From: Uranotaenia lowii
Lineage: Eukaryota; Arthropoda; Insecta; Diptera; Culicidae
Assembly: GCF_029784155.1 (NCBI RefSeq)
Contig: NC_073692.1
Span: 18,602,126 to 18,666,125, forward strand
Reading direction: 5' to 3'
DNA length: 64,000 nt
Positions 48,645 to 60,651 of this stretch are shown here, in pieces. The position numbers were made by a program, and so were the translations under genes. Position 1 is the stretch's first letter. Each line of letters opens with the position of its first letter. Under the pieces are notes generated by a model. The model was not told the origin of the DNA. It made no database searches and was given only the letters and a program-made list of their open reading frames with translations.

Positions 48645-49068
48645 AAACTTTAATTGTTGCCCCGGTAACGTGCATTGTAGCTTTGGACATATTTGATACA
48701 AAATTTGAAAAAAAAGTCCGGTCCGGCCCGGTTGCCCGGATTTTAACTGAAAAAAGCCCGGATTTTCCCGGAATTATTTGCGAAGTTAAACGAAAAATTC
48801 AAATTGAGTTATGATTTTTTTTTAAATTTTGCGTCCATAACGAAATTTCTTGAGCAAGTTTTATAAAAATAATCACGAAGCATAAAATGCTATTTAAAAT
48901 CTGTTAAGTTTAGGTGAAAAATGTTTTGTGTTGCAGGTTTTTGTTTTTCTTGATTTTGGTTCAGCAATTCCTTAATATTTTGGGTTGAAAATTTAGAAAT
49001 AAAATGCCCGGATTTTTCCAGGACTTGTCCGGCCCGGATACGTGCGGGAAAAATTCTGGCAACTTTAA
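48645..49068. mobile_element. CCGGGC-rich MITE, copy 3 (reverse orientation)
   Basis: Contains GTCCGGTCCGGCCCGGTTGC and CCCGGATTTTTCC blocks and ends AATTCTGGCAACTTTA, the complement of the left end of copy 2. The left boundary is placed by homology only. I see no clean target duplication, so this copy is older or partly deleted. Confidence 0.6.
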
Positions 49069-49580
49069 TATAAATGCTTGCGATTTTAGTCAGTTGTTCA
49101 AAAATTCTTCAATCTTAAGTATTCAAAAGTTATAAAATCCTTCCATCCATCCAAAAAAAAATTAATTTGATGAATGTCGCCATTCAGTTTTGATTGAGTC
49201 AAATGTTCAAATACGTCGTGTTATGAATTTTGATGGACTTCAAAATGTGGATTTTTATCATAAATTTATATTGTAATTTTTATTGTTGGGAACTAAATTT
49301 TACAAAGTTTAGAAGAAAATCTTGCAATATATATGAGTTTGAAACAGTAAAAATTAAACTACCCTCAAGGAGAATGTAAAATATACGATACTGTTGTGAC
49401 TGGAAATCTCAAGACTCTATTAATTTTAAGGTGGTATGTGGAAGCTTCGGCTTCTTGAACACATCACTCCAAGGTCTTATTGGTAAAAAAAAACAATGTT
49501 TGACGCTTTTAGATATTTTTATGCTTTTGAAGGCATAACCTAGATCAGAAAACCCGAATCAACAAATAAATGCACTTTAA

Positions 49581-50323
49581 GGGGGGGGGGGGGGGGGGGG
49601 GGTAGGGTCTAACGGGTATAAAAAAAACACAATTTTCACCCTTTTTTCCTGGAGCTATCGTTCAAACAAATGTATTCAAATTTTTTGCATTATACAAAGC
49701 ATTGTTAAAAGAACATTTAGTAATTTATTGAAAAATATTGAAAAATGAGCCGGTGACGGAGCATTTTCGAGGATGCCTTTTAGAAAACAGGATTTGCGGT
49801 GGACACTGTATCTCAGCACAGAATCATCTGAAGTCAAAAAATCAGAGCAAAATATTTTTAATAGATGTTTTTCTGGACCCCAACGTTTTTATTTAACTTA
49901 ACAATATTTTTATGAAATTTTTGTGGCTGTTTGAAGTAAAAACTACGATTTTTCACTTAAAAATCCGCAATTTTTCACCTGTGAAATCTCCCCAAAAATA
50001 TAAAAAAATATAAAAAATAAAAAAAGAAAAACGTTGGGGTCTGGTATTTTATATGTAGAAAATATGTTCCAAATTTGAAGAGCATCGGATAAGTAGTTTT
50101 CAAATGACGATGTCCACAGACTTTAAAAATGTGCTTTCGAGAAAAACGCGTTTGAAGTTTCTGCTCTTGCTTTCTTGCAGTATTAGATAGGAGGAGACAA
50201 AGGCCTATAACTTCTACAGTTTTGCTTCAATTGACTTGAAAATTTGACACAACATTCTTGAAATGTTTTACAATAAGAAAATAAAAAAATCGATTTTTTG
50301 AAAATGTTAGACCCTACCCCCCC
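49581..50323. mobile_element. TTAA-target MITE with poly-G terminal repeat
   Basis: TTAA at 49577-49580 and 50324-50327 flanks inverted ends: a run of 22 G followed by TAGGGTCTAAC on the left, and GTTAGACCCTA followed by 7 C on the right. TTAA duplication is typical of piggyBac-type transposition; no transposase is present. The interior is AT-rich and non-coding. An outer TTAAGGTGG / CCACCTTAA pair (49433 and 50336 regions) may mark another element or be chance. Confidence 0.7.
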
Positions 50324-50327
50324 TTAA

Positions 50328-51714
50328 GGAAGTAAGCCACCTTAATAAAAAGGTTACTAACCTACTTATTTCAATTGCACATTTATGACACAACTATTTC
50401 TACAGAAAATACCACTTTTATAGCACCCATATTCTCCGGTGCTATAAAACTACAGGCAGCAAATAGTCTGGTCCCTAGTACCTATTCCAAACACCATCCC
50501 ACAGGGACAAGTTATAGCAATGAAAACGGTTACAAACCGCTAATACTTGAGACCGGGTACCAACATATTTACAGGTAACTCCCGTTCCATCTCGAAGGCC
50601 CGGACTTTGCAGCTGTCGGCATGAAACGAAAACAAGCCCCACGCCACAGTTTCGTAGTCCCGGGCCAGGCCATCATCATCCAATCCAATTCATCCAACCA
50701 ATCCCACTAGATACCACCAGATAGTCAGCCAGAGCCAGAGCCATTCCATTCGGTTCCGGTTGAGGAATTCCGCGTGCACTCGATTCGTTGGATGATTTTT
50801 TATTGATATTATCTAGTAGGGGACCTCTCTAGTCGTTGGTATGTATGAGAGTTTGTTGTGTATTTAAGCTATCGGATCGGAGAGCTGCGCGGTTCCCGTT
50901 TCCCGATCGGATCTGCTGGAAGGAGGAATTGTTGGTTCAGTTTTTCGTGAGGAGACCGGGGGGAACTCTCCTTGCCGTCAACTATCAGCAGGGAAAGAAG
51001 CGAGTTATGGTCGACAACCGGTTGACACGAGCAACTATTCGAAACGGTTTTTCGGATCCATCTTGAAAAGGATCAACTTTTTTGAAGACTTTTTTTCGTA
51101 ATGTTCATACAAAACTTGTCATCTACTGGAAAAACTTTTCATCTAATCGAATGAAAACTGAACTCTTTCGAATCAAACTTCAAAAGTTTACGACAAAAGC
51201 AATTCCTCATTCCAAAGATCGCTACGTAGGAGTTAATGTTTGTTGTTTGAATCTGCTCTGCTCTTCAAAGTTGTTTCCCCCTGTTCAGGTCACAATTTCC
51301 TCCTCCTATCGTTAGAGTTTATTTTCGTTGTTGCGTGTCTGTGACCGTCTTCTTTTCGACTTTTTACCTCGGGAAAATAATTCCTCCACGGTACATAAAC
51401 GTCAACCAGTGTTCGTCCATTCCATCCTGAGGGTGACACAGTCAAGAAGGTGTACAACTTTTTGGCCAGTTTAATTACCTGGGTACGGACCGAGAGAATG
51501 TTCAGCAGACAACAACAACACCAAAAAAAAACGATATTCCAAGTGCCAGGGAATGGTGATGGAAGGACAAAACCGTGCAACAGATGTTTTTCTCTCAAGG
51601 TGTCACTTTCGCTTTTTTGTTCCAACTTTCAGCTCGCAACGCGTATTTATTTATCATGGTCGACAAAGTTGATTGAATGATAAAAGGAGTGAAGCATAAA
51701 GTTGATGAAATGAA
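50328..51714. other. Unassigned sequence, GC-richer in part
   Basis: 50,580-51,060 is less AT-rich and repeat-free, with a 76-codon plus frame at 50836-51066 of no known family. I see no gene that I can support. Confidence 0.4.
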
Positions 51715-52047
51715 GCATTGCGGTTGAAAAATGTTGCTCCCATGTCCACGCTCCCGAATCTCAATTTCTAGCGCATTTTGATGACACCGGCGATGTATTT
51801 CTACGTTTGAAATCCAATTGCCGGGCCACAAGGCGCGGATGATACAAATACTTGCAGTTTGTGCACCAAGTTTTGCACCCGTTCGTAAAGATATTTGGCG
51901 TAAGCGCCAGATGTTTCGAAGACTTCTGATCCGCTGTTCTGATCGGGCTTTTCTGATCCGGGTTTCGATGTCTTTCTTGGTAACACCATCAGGCGTTATC
52001 TGGCTACCAGGATACTTGAAGCACTCCACTTTCTTAACCTTCATCAC
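51715..52047 (-). pseudogene. LINE C-terminal fragment, same family as 33.7 kb
   Basis: The minus frame reads CFKYPGSQITPDGVTKKDIE, then TRIRKARSEQRIRSLRNIW and, after missing segments, WISNVEIHRRCHQNALEIEI. The last part matches the nested fragment at 33699-34078 almost residue for residue. The first part is the usual YLGS-x-I-x-x-DGG block downstream of LINE reverse transcriptases. RT catalytic motifs are absent, and the piece is truncated at both ends. Upstream sequence switches abruptly to the hairpin-repeat region at 52048. Confidence 0.7.
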
Positions 52048-52800
52048 GCATGCTGACTACAGCGCAGCTCAATATCACGAGGGTAACCCTCTCGCCAAGC
52101 AGCTTCTCCCATCCTTCGATATGGTCTAATACTCCATCTGGAATATTAGACCCTAACCAATCCTGGTCGCAGATCCCGAGAGTCCTCCTCCCGGTCGTCG
52201 TTATAGAATTCATGATGTTAACCACAGCGTATCTCGTGCCGGCATCGAGAGTAATCCTCTCGGAATCCGACGTCTCGACCTCGAACTCCAGTGACACCTT
52301 CTGGCTGACGTGGAGCATCTCGTGGCCTCTGTGCTGGCGAACCTCTGCGCTTGAATCAACTCATAACTGCTAACCACAGCGCACAACCAAAGCACGAGAT
52401 TAACCCTTTTGGCTATCAGCACCGCCCAGTGTGGATCCTGAGACTTCTCCCGGCCGTCGGACGTGACCTCACGCTTGCTAACCGCAGCGTGGCTTGTGAC
52501 GGCATCGAGAGTAACCCTCTCGGTTCACGAACCTCCACTCTCCGGATTCAACCTCTGGCGGATCCTCCTGGCTGGCCTGGGACATCTTGCTGGCTGGTCT
52601 TTGCGCTGACGGTCCTCCATCAGCTGGGCGGCCCTCTGCGGTGGTCCTTTGGCTGATGACTGTCTCCTCGACCCGAGTTGGTCCATCTACGCTGGCTGCT
52701 GGAGCACTTGCTAACCGCAAGTCTAATGAACTCGAGAGTGACCCTCTTACTAACTCGTTTTCCAATTTTGCAGACGTATCTAGGCCCATAACCTGTTGAA
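52048..52800 (-). repeat. Region of recurring CGAGAG-TAACC-CTCTCG hairpins
   Basis: Five related blocks occur at about 52078, 52245, 52394, 52505 and 52732. Each has, on the plus strand, a GCTAACCACAGCG-like word 20-40 bp before a CGAGAGTAACCCTCTCG-like hairpin. On the minus strand the blocks can be read as ERVTLDA...AVVS-type peptides, though not all in one frame. Spacing is irregular (108-234 bp). It could be a decayed coding repeat of a retroelement. I do not recognise it. Confidence 0.5.
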
Positions 52801-55800
52801 AAAGCAGGTTTCAGTGTTTGGAATAGAATTATTCAGGTTCGTTCGTTAAGTCCTTAAACAACTACCCATTACATTAGCGATAGCTATTTGTCACTTTCCA
52901 TTTCGCGTATTCCCTAACCGATAAAGTACTTATTTCTCAATGAGTACTTTGATACTTTCACCCAGAATATCTGGCAACACTATTGTGTTACCACGAACCC
53001 AATTTGTGTTGTCTCGCATAACCGTGTGATGATGTAAACATTTGTACCGCAAACAGAGCGGAGAACCAAAACAAACCATGTTTTGGTTCTGCACGGCGTT
53101 GCAGAAATCGTCTGCAGTCGGATCGTTCTGATCCGCAATGCAGGTTTGACTCCAGAAGCCACCAGTCATCGTTTTTAATTATGTTTATCGTTTTTAGATG
53201 CAGTTTTGTTGGACAACATCCGATCAAGAGACCTCTGTAAGTACTTAACTCGTGCTTGGTAATTTCAACATGTTTTTGGAGAGTCGTGCGCTTGGTTCAA
53301 TAAATCTTTTCGCCTGCGCTGTTTCCTCTGCTATTCTCCAGTTGGAAACAACAGTGGTTCTTTCCTAGTTCTTGAGTTCCATAGTCAAGAGACTTCCCGA
53401 TACTTCGGAAAAGGTGCAAGTCCAATCAACAGATCCTGAGATCCTACCCTAGCTAACTAGTCTACTCTTTCGTTCCCTAGGATCCCGCAATGGCCTGGAA
53501 CTAACCTGGAACCCAGAATAAATTTATATACTCTTTAGACCAGGTTCATTAGTGTAACAATACATTCCCATACTTACTTGGAGTACCATTCTACATTCTC
53601 TTCTTTAACAGGCTAGAGTGCATTCTAGAAATGTTTGAACTTCAGCGTGGAATACTGTTGGCAAGTTTCTCATAGGAATTTAGATCCTTAGTCTAGGTCC
53701 AAACACCCCTGTCCCAGTTCTTTATCCATTTTTGACTCATAAAAAAAAAAGCATTTTCCTAACAAAAAAGTGTTAGTTTCTCTAAAATGCAGTTTCAAAA
53801 TTGAATTTGAAAAAGTATGATTTTATTTTTTTTTAAATCAAGAAATCAATTCTGTTGAGTTTTTTGAAGGCTACATTTTTGTGGAACGTAAAAACTGTTT
53901 TTAAGGTATGTACAATTTTAAATATTTTACAGATACTCTTCTTTTAAAATTTGCACTTGTTTTAAAATCAACCAAATTCCATTGGAGAAGTCTTGTTTTA
54001 TCAAGTTGAATTGTAATCCCTATTAAGAAGTCAGATTCGGAATTGACATTAGGAATTCAGGATTTAAAAAAAAAATCAGAATTCAAAATTTATGAATAAA
54101 GATTCAATTCAAGATTCAGGTTTGGTTTTAAATAAGGATTAAATCAATTACAAAACAATTAAGCTTAAGAATTCAACAGGAGTCAATTTTTTCATTTAGT
54201 GTTTTAATTTAAATTTTTTTATGAATATTTTGATTTGTTCCATATTCTTACCTTGTACAAAAAAATCCTGGTGTCGATGTTTTCAACCCTATCCAGTAAT
54301 CGATTCAACTCTCTTGCTCGCAATTATCTTCACAAAATGTTAGGCCAGTAAACTTTCCAGTTTGTAATCCAAGCCCGCACTTTTCAGCTTTTGTTTTCCC
54401 TTCCAAATTCAGCTCCTCTTTTTTGTAACCATTCAAGAACAAACCGGAAACACTTCCGATTATCGAAAAATAAACACAGTAACAACGTGAACGAGAACTA
54501 TTTTCCCATCACTTTCCGAATTGGGGATGCGTTTTTCACACTTTTCTTCTATTTTTTACGGCCGATTGAAACCCCGAACTAGATGAAGACGACGACAATT
54601 CCGATGATGGGGGCTATTTTTAAAAGCCTCTTTCCCGTCTTATTTGCATTCGCTATGATGGGATTTCTGATGTTGCTTGGTTGGTTTTTTGACACTCGAC
54701 GAGAGAAGTGAAAATTTTCACGCACGCACACTCACAATCTCTCCGTTTTATTCTGGCAATCCAATTGGGGAGTTACCAGTGGAAGGTTTTTCGACCAGCT
54801 CACAATCCAGGGGTGGGTGGGGTCAAATTTTTCTTCTTTCCAATCGTAGGAATCGGTTTAATACCTGGAATCTCTAGGTTGTTCTGGTTCTGGAAAACTC
54901 TTTGTAGCGAAGATTTCAAGGATATTGATAGGTGTACACCCACGAATTATTTTTAAAACCCCAATAAGTAGGAACATCTGTTTGATTGAAGGAAGAATAT
55001 CAAACCTGGGCTTACGTTTCTTGTTGCCTAATTTTTCACGAACTCAAATTTTTCTTCGCCAGATGTTTCTTCAGAACATCCAATGTTTGAAAACAGGTCA
55101 TGAACTTCCTTTCCAGTTTAACCCGGGCAACTAGATTTAAATTTTCTTTAAGAACAAGTTTAAACAAAACTTTAAATTTCCCTTTTGTCTTCTCGGCTGC
55201 CAGATTTTCTTATTTTCACCACTTTATTTATTAAGCGCAAACTACGACATCCGGTTCGTAGCACAGAGGACATTCACACTCACGGTTAAATTCACGCACG
55301 AAAAGGACACAACATACAAAGCTAAAAACGGAATATCCGGATCGGAACAGATAAAGAGCCGTGCAGGAATTCGATGTTCCCCTGGTGTGTTATTGGATTT
55401 TTTTTTCTAACTGCTGTCCGCTTCTTTGATGCAGTCAGTCATTCACTGTTTAGCCGATGAGGAGCAGCGAAGAAACGCGACCGTCCATCTTGAAAATATT
55501 TACACAACTCGCAGGCCCGAATCGCTCAACGCAAATGGAAAACCATCTCTGCATCAAATTTTATCAACACGGGTTGGGCCAGAGTTGCCTTCGATGAAAG
55601 TATAACACCATACTGTCCCTTTTTAACATAGAAATAAAATGCCTTGAATGTCTCGATTTTTTCAATCGCTTACAGACCAGAACAAACTTTTGTAGTTCAT
55701 TCTGTTGAAATCCAATTTGAACCTTCAATTTATATTATTTTTCAACCAAACCTAACGAACTCGAATTGTTCAATAATTTGACTAATGGCTTAAAATTGTA

Positions 55801-55849
55801 TCGTTTCGAAAGTTCAAATGTAACCAGTTTCGATTTCCGGCAGCACTGA
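52801..55849. other. AT-rich sequence, no supported gene
   Basis: Scattered frames under 105 codons, none with a known domain. No terminal repeats or tandem arrays were noticed. Some stretches (52,950-53,230 and 55,200-55,600) are less AT-rich. Confidence 0.4.
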
Positions 55850-56805
55850 TAGCACCAAATATTGCGTGACGTTTCGCGTGACAAAGCTTTAGTGCGTCAA
55901 AACCCGTCAACTGACAGTTTGTTTTGTCAACTGATAGTCTTAAAGCAACTGTGGCTTTGGACCTCTACTGTTAAAAATATGATACACTGTAGCTTTGTTC
56001 AATCGTATTGGTTGTTCACTTGGTTATCACTGTTTTCAATCAAGTGGTAATTATTGTCTAATGAGCCAATGTTTTGGTCGAAATAGGTCTGATCGTTGAT
56101 TAATGAAGCAAGTTGAAATCGATCGAAACTAGTCAAATTAGAACCATCTCAGCAGAAGGATTCGTTTCGACCTAGAAGAAATCAATCGAAGTCAATTCTC
56201 AACATACAATTTATTGCTGAAAAAGCGTTGAAAAAATATCGTGGCTCAATTTTTAATCAGCAATCTTGTCGAAAAAAGGCCTCCAAAATTCACTAGTTCA
56301 CGTGTCTTCAGCCTTTAATCATCTTGAATTGAAGAAGTTATTCAGCGAACGTCAATAAACGTCAATTAACGTATCAACCCAAAAAACAAACAGAAAAAAT
56401 AATGTCCAATGTCTGTCCGATGTTTGACGCCCATTTTTCTTCTTTTGTGATGTTTTTTTCTGATTCAACTGCCCTGAACTCCGGCTTGTTAATCCATTTC
56501 TATTTGTTTCGACCCGTTTCGACTAGACTTCAGCTTCGTTCAATGGTTGGTATAAATCGGTTTCAACTGGTTTCTGTCAACTGGTAGAAGTTCAACGAGC
56601 CAATGTTTTGGTCGAAACTAGTCAGGTCGTTGTTCAATGGAGCAAGTAGAAACTAGTCGAAACCAATCCAGCTCGGCAGCAGGATTGGTTTCGACCTGGT
56701 AGAAATCGGTCGAAGTCAATTGGAAAGAGACAGGTGTTCAACTGTCAATCCATTTCTACTTGTTTTGACATATGGTTTCAGTTAGTCTTAGTTCAACCAT
56801 AGGTT
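55850..56805. repeat. Complex direct repeats rich in GTCGAAAC words
   Basis: 56060-56205 and 56595-56735 are diverged copies of one ~145-bp unit containing AGCCAATGTTTTGGTCGAAA, then AACTAGTCGAAAC and TTTCGACCTGGTAGAAATC. A second word, AATCCATTTCTATTTGTTTC, occurs near 56489 and again near 56746. Variants of CAACTGACAGTTTG/CAACTGGTAG are interspersed. It is non-coding; the origin is unknown. Confidence 0.6.
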
Positions 56806-58720
56806 TAGCACTTATCGGTGCGCAAATGAGCTGCAAAGTTTAAAGCAAGACCTGCAATTTGTCCCTGTTGGCACCGCTGGCAACCATGGTCAGAGCCGCG
56901 ACGCTGCTGAGTGTCGGATACGATAGAGCGCTGCCGCATTTGTCAAAGTGACAGAATCGACGGTTGGGGGCGAGAACGATTTTTTCAGTTAGCATAAAAA
57001 CTCCAACAGTAGTGCATTGTTGCTTCCTAGCGCTAATAGAAAATTAGCTATATTTGGTATCGCGAAATAAGTAAAAGTGAAAGTAAAATTGTCGTTTTCA
57101 CTGCTAAACCGTAAGTAGAGAAATTTGTATCTTTTGAACCTTTTGATTAATTCAAATTGTTATTCAGGCGAGCCTAGCAGAACCCGCATACTAAAAAACC
57201 ATATCTCAAACAGTCTCTACGATACATCTACGGTTTCAGAAACAGTGATTGGATCTGTAAACGTAGCTGTTCTTTTAAACTTTACTTCGCCAACGATAAC
57301 AACGAAATATGAACGTTCATGTGAACACGTGCGATGGTATCTGAAAAGGTGATAGAATGATATGAACGATTTCCTTCAATTTTTCTTTAATCGTATAACT
57401 GAACTCGAACCGTTAAACAAACCGTTCATCCCTTCTGTCATACTTGTCATACTCGAACGTCAAAATCAACGAAATGCCCGGTCAGAGATGCCAGTTGGTT
57501 TTGTACAAAATCAATACACAATTATGATGACAATGACAATAATGAAATTCTTCTTAATAAGTTGTTTGATAGTAGTAAATCAATAATTTAATAGTAACAT
57601 TCTAAATCACCTGTGAAATTCAATGCCATCGTCGAAATAAGAATGATTTTGAATCATAAAAAACTCCCCTTTTATTCAATTAAAAGCAACATAAAAGAAA
57701 TCAATGGATGGATAAGGTTCTGAAATCAAGCTTTTCTGTAATTTATTTCATATTTGTGCTAACATATTAAGAAATTTCAACGGTTTGAGCTGTCGAAAAC
57801 TAGCGCTGAATATTCACCTAGTAATCTATTTTTCGACACACTATCTTCCTGTGTATGTTTATACTGTTTCCATGGTGTAAAAAAAGCCGTGAAAAAGACA
57901 AGCAATTTCTATATGCAAATATTCATAATCCTGTTCTAACAAAGGAGGTGGAAATGTTCCTAGCGAAAACTAAAACTTTTTGTGTCGAAAACTAAAATTG
58001 AATGTCGAAAACTAGATCCTTGAGAGGTTTTAGTAAAAGGATAATAAAATCATTGTATTGAAACTTTTGATCAATTAAAAAGGTAGAGAATGAAAAAAAA
58101 AGTCTGATTCCCAAAACCAGTCATATCTGAGAGAAAAACTTTAGTCAATTAATTTATTTCAATGGTCTGACAAAACAAGCAAAAACTGTCGAAATCTAGG
58201 TATCTTTCCCTAATATATTCCATAAAACATCAATTGCAGTACATGCCTTTCTCTACAAAATCCACTCTATTCCAACAAGTCAAAAGAAACCATATTAGAA
58301 GCAAACATTCCAACTTCCAACTGCTGCTCTTGTTGCAATTTTTAGGCTATTTCTTCTGTTAGGGGTACAGCTTGAAGTTTCGATGTAGTTTTGTTACTGT
58401 TTTCCTCAGCAATCGTTTTTTTAGATGTTTGTGAGAACTATGGTTATCTATTTTTTAATGTAGACTAGCATACATGTAATCAGGTGACATAAAATAGTCG
58501 ATTTTGCGTAAAAGTTTTTGCTAATGAATGAATACATTCATTGAAATTCATAACGAAACAAAATTTCATTAACTTAAGGTTTAACATTTTCTATTTTTTT
58601 TAAGTTCAGTGCACCTGGCATCCCTGATAGTTTTTGTGCGTTGTTTGTTTTTTTGCGCTGAAATTTCGCTAGCTCGCCGCGTCTCTTTCTATTTCCTCGG
58701 GGAAAAAGTTTATTTTCCAG
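56806..58720. other. AT-rich sequence, no supported gene
   Basis: Frames at 57125-57352 and 57362-57586 are short and unrecognised. The end of this stretch forms a pyrimidine-rich tract leading to a plausible splice acceptor at 58720. Confidence 0.4.
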
Positions 58721-59075
58721 ATTCGGATATCTCGGAACACCCGGTGGTGTGGCTCTCACTGCCGGTCCATTCCGAATGGGCCTTATTCAGTTGCGGCAGC
58801 GTGCTACAACACCGGGAATTGGAGTTTTTGCTCAACATAGGATCACTGAAATCCGTGCCCTTTTCAGGTAAGCGAAATTTTGTGTTTTGTTCTTATTGCT
58901 TATTTTAAAAAAATATACTTATGTACCTACTGATAATTAATTTTATTTCTATTCCAGCACCAGGTCACCTCCCACAGTTTTCGTGCAGCGGCAACGTTAT
59001 GTTGCGGGGGAACGGCGCCCCGGAATATTGTCCTGGTCCGCAGGCTACATCGTTCATACCAGGGATATCTTATGA
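58721..59075 (+). CDS. Candidate spliced exon pair, unknown gene
   Basis: A polypyrimidine tract and AG at 58719-58720 precede a 147-bp GC-richer open stretch ending CAG at 58867, followed by the consensus donor GTAAGC. A second pyrimidine tract and TTCCAG end at 58957, followed by another open stretch. Joining 58721-58867 to 58958 keeps a frame open to TGA at 59073-59075 (peptides FGYLGTPGGVALTAGPFRM and SWSAGYIVHTRDIL). A second frame also remains open across the junction to a stop near 59124, so the frame is ambiguous. No domain is recognised and no upstream exon was found. It could be a host gene 3' end, a non-coding RNA or chance. Confidence 0.3.
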
Positions 59076-60431
59076 AAAAGGCACTGGAGCAGCGATAGCT
59101 AAATTTTGGTGTGTAAGTACGTAATAAAATCTCGATGAAGATGAGTTGAAAAATTGAATTTATAAAATAATAAACATCCGAAAATCCCCAAAATATATTG
59201 ATCAATGTGTGGGTGAGGGTCGAAAAAGTTTTGCGATTATCGTCTCTTATCAGTTAAACGATATAACCTGATAGTTTTTTCAATGGTTACGTTTTATGAA
59301 GCACCATCACAGAAACAGTAATCTTAGTACAAACGGTTCGTACAATAATCATTCCGATTTCAGTAACAGTTCTATTAACGGTTTGGTAAATCGTTTAAAA
59401 TATGCCTTACACATGTTTATTCTAGAAACAGTTCAATGCCCTGAAAACGTTATTCATAAGCGTTTTATAAACCATACCCTAACTGTTCCTAGAACAGTGT
59501 CTCCATACAGAGGTTTTAATAGTTTTAAACAGTAACATAACTTAACGCCATATTCAACAGACCGTCGTTTTGGAATTCAAGATAAGTGCAATGTTTTTTA
59601 TGGTTTCAGATAGCATTGTCTAAACGTTTTTTTACGCTGTTTCTAATCGTTTTATAACTGCTACAGAAACTGTTATGTTACAGTATTTTCGTATTCGGGA
59701 AGGCATAAATTTTACAACGTGTTCGGATAGGACGCTAAGAGCAAACGCACCAATGAGTGAGTATACGCGGCCCGGTTTTGCTCATTTCAGCGGCCCGGTT
59801 TTAGGATACACACTCTTTCGCGCACCAGTTGGGTGAGCATCACGGGCGAGTCTTAACTGTAACACTGAAAAAGGGAATTAAAAAATCATTCATATTAATA
59901 AATTCAAAGCGGCAGTTATTTATTCATTCGAAAATAAATTATTTTTTCAATTGTATTCAAATATTGCACTGTGTTATGGTTAAAAAGATACATTGAATGC
60001 TATGCATTGAATTTTTTTCATAGTTTAAAAATTTTTTTAAACAGTTGCCTGATAAATTTTTAAATTAGATAATTAAATTAAATATCGTACGTGGAATAAT
60101 CATGAAATTCAACCTTATATCGATACTCCCTTCGAGCCCTAGAAAAAACCACCCTATGTTTCAGTGAGAGATGTGCTGGCCGTGACTTGGGCCCCATTTT
60201 CGAAATATACCTTTTCCTCTTCTAAAAAAAGTGATGAATAAAGAAGTTCCAAAAAACCTTATATCGATATACGTTCACAAATGGTTATAGTATTTTATAA
60301 ACTGTTTAGGAAATCTTAACTGTTCTAAACTGTTAAGAGATCTTTAAAAAAATAATTCGCATATGGTGCCACCCAGACAGTCATCAAAAATCCCAAAGCA
60401 CATTTCCAGTTAAGTTACCATGGGATCATTA
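59076..60431. other. AT-rich sequence with many AACAGTT-like words
   Basis: 59,280-59,700 is dense in AACAGT/AACGGT/ACTGTT words on both strands with no fixed period. 59,755-59,850 has GC-richer patches (CGGCCCGGTTTTGCTCATTT and a related copy nearby). No gene or clear element is supported. Confidence 0.4.
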
Positions 60432-60651
60432 GGGTAACGGACTTATTTTGGACCAGTGGACCAATTTTCGACCACCTTGTCTAGCTCTCTTATAAAACAA
60501 CTAATAATGAAAAAAAAAAAAATAGTGCATTACATTAAGTGCCCGGGCTTCAACAATATTTGCTTAAAAAATTCATGATTATTTGTTTTATAAGAGCGCT
60601 AGACAAGGTGGTCCAAAATTGGTCAACTGGTCCAAAATAAGTCCGTTACCC
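60432..60651. mobile_element. Near-palindromic TA-target MITE (220 bp)
   Basis: The left arm begins GGGTAACGGACTTATTTTGG and the right arm is its complement; inverted homology extends about 75 bp per side, to TAGCTCTCTTATAAAACAA. TA flanks both ends (60430-60431 and 60652-60653). The AT-rich centre contains an A-run. It is non-autonomous and could fold into a long hairpin. Confidence 0.8.

Noticed and set aside
49429..50345. Outer TTAAGGTGG / CCACCTTAA pair as a second piggyBac-like element
   Set aside because: Homology beyond the first nine bases is weak and the right-hand spacing to the inner element is only about 15 bp, so it may be chance.
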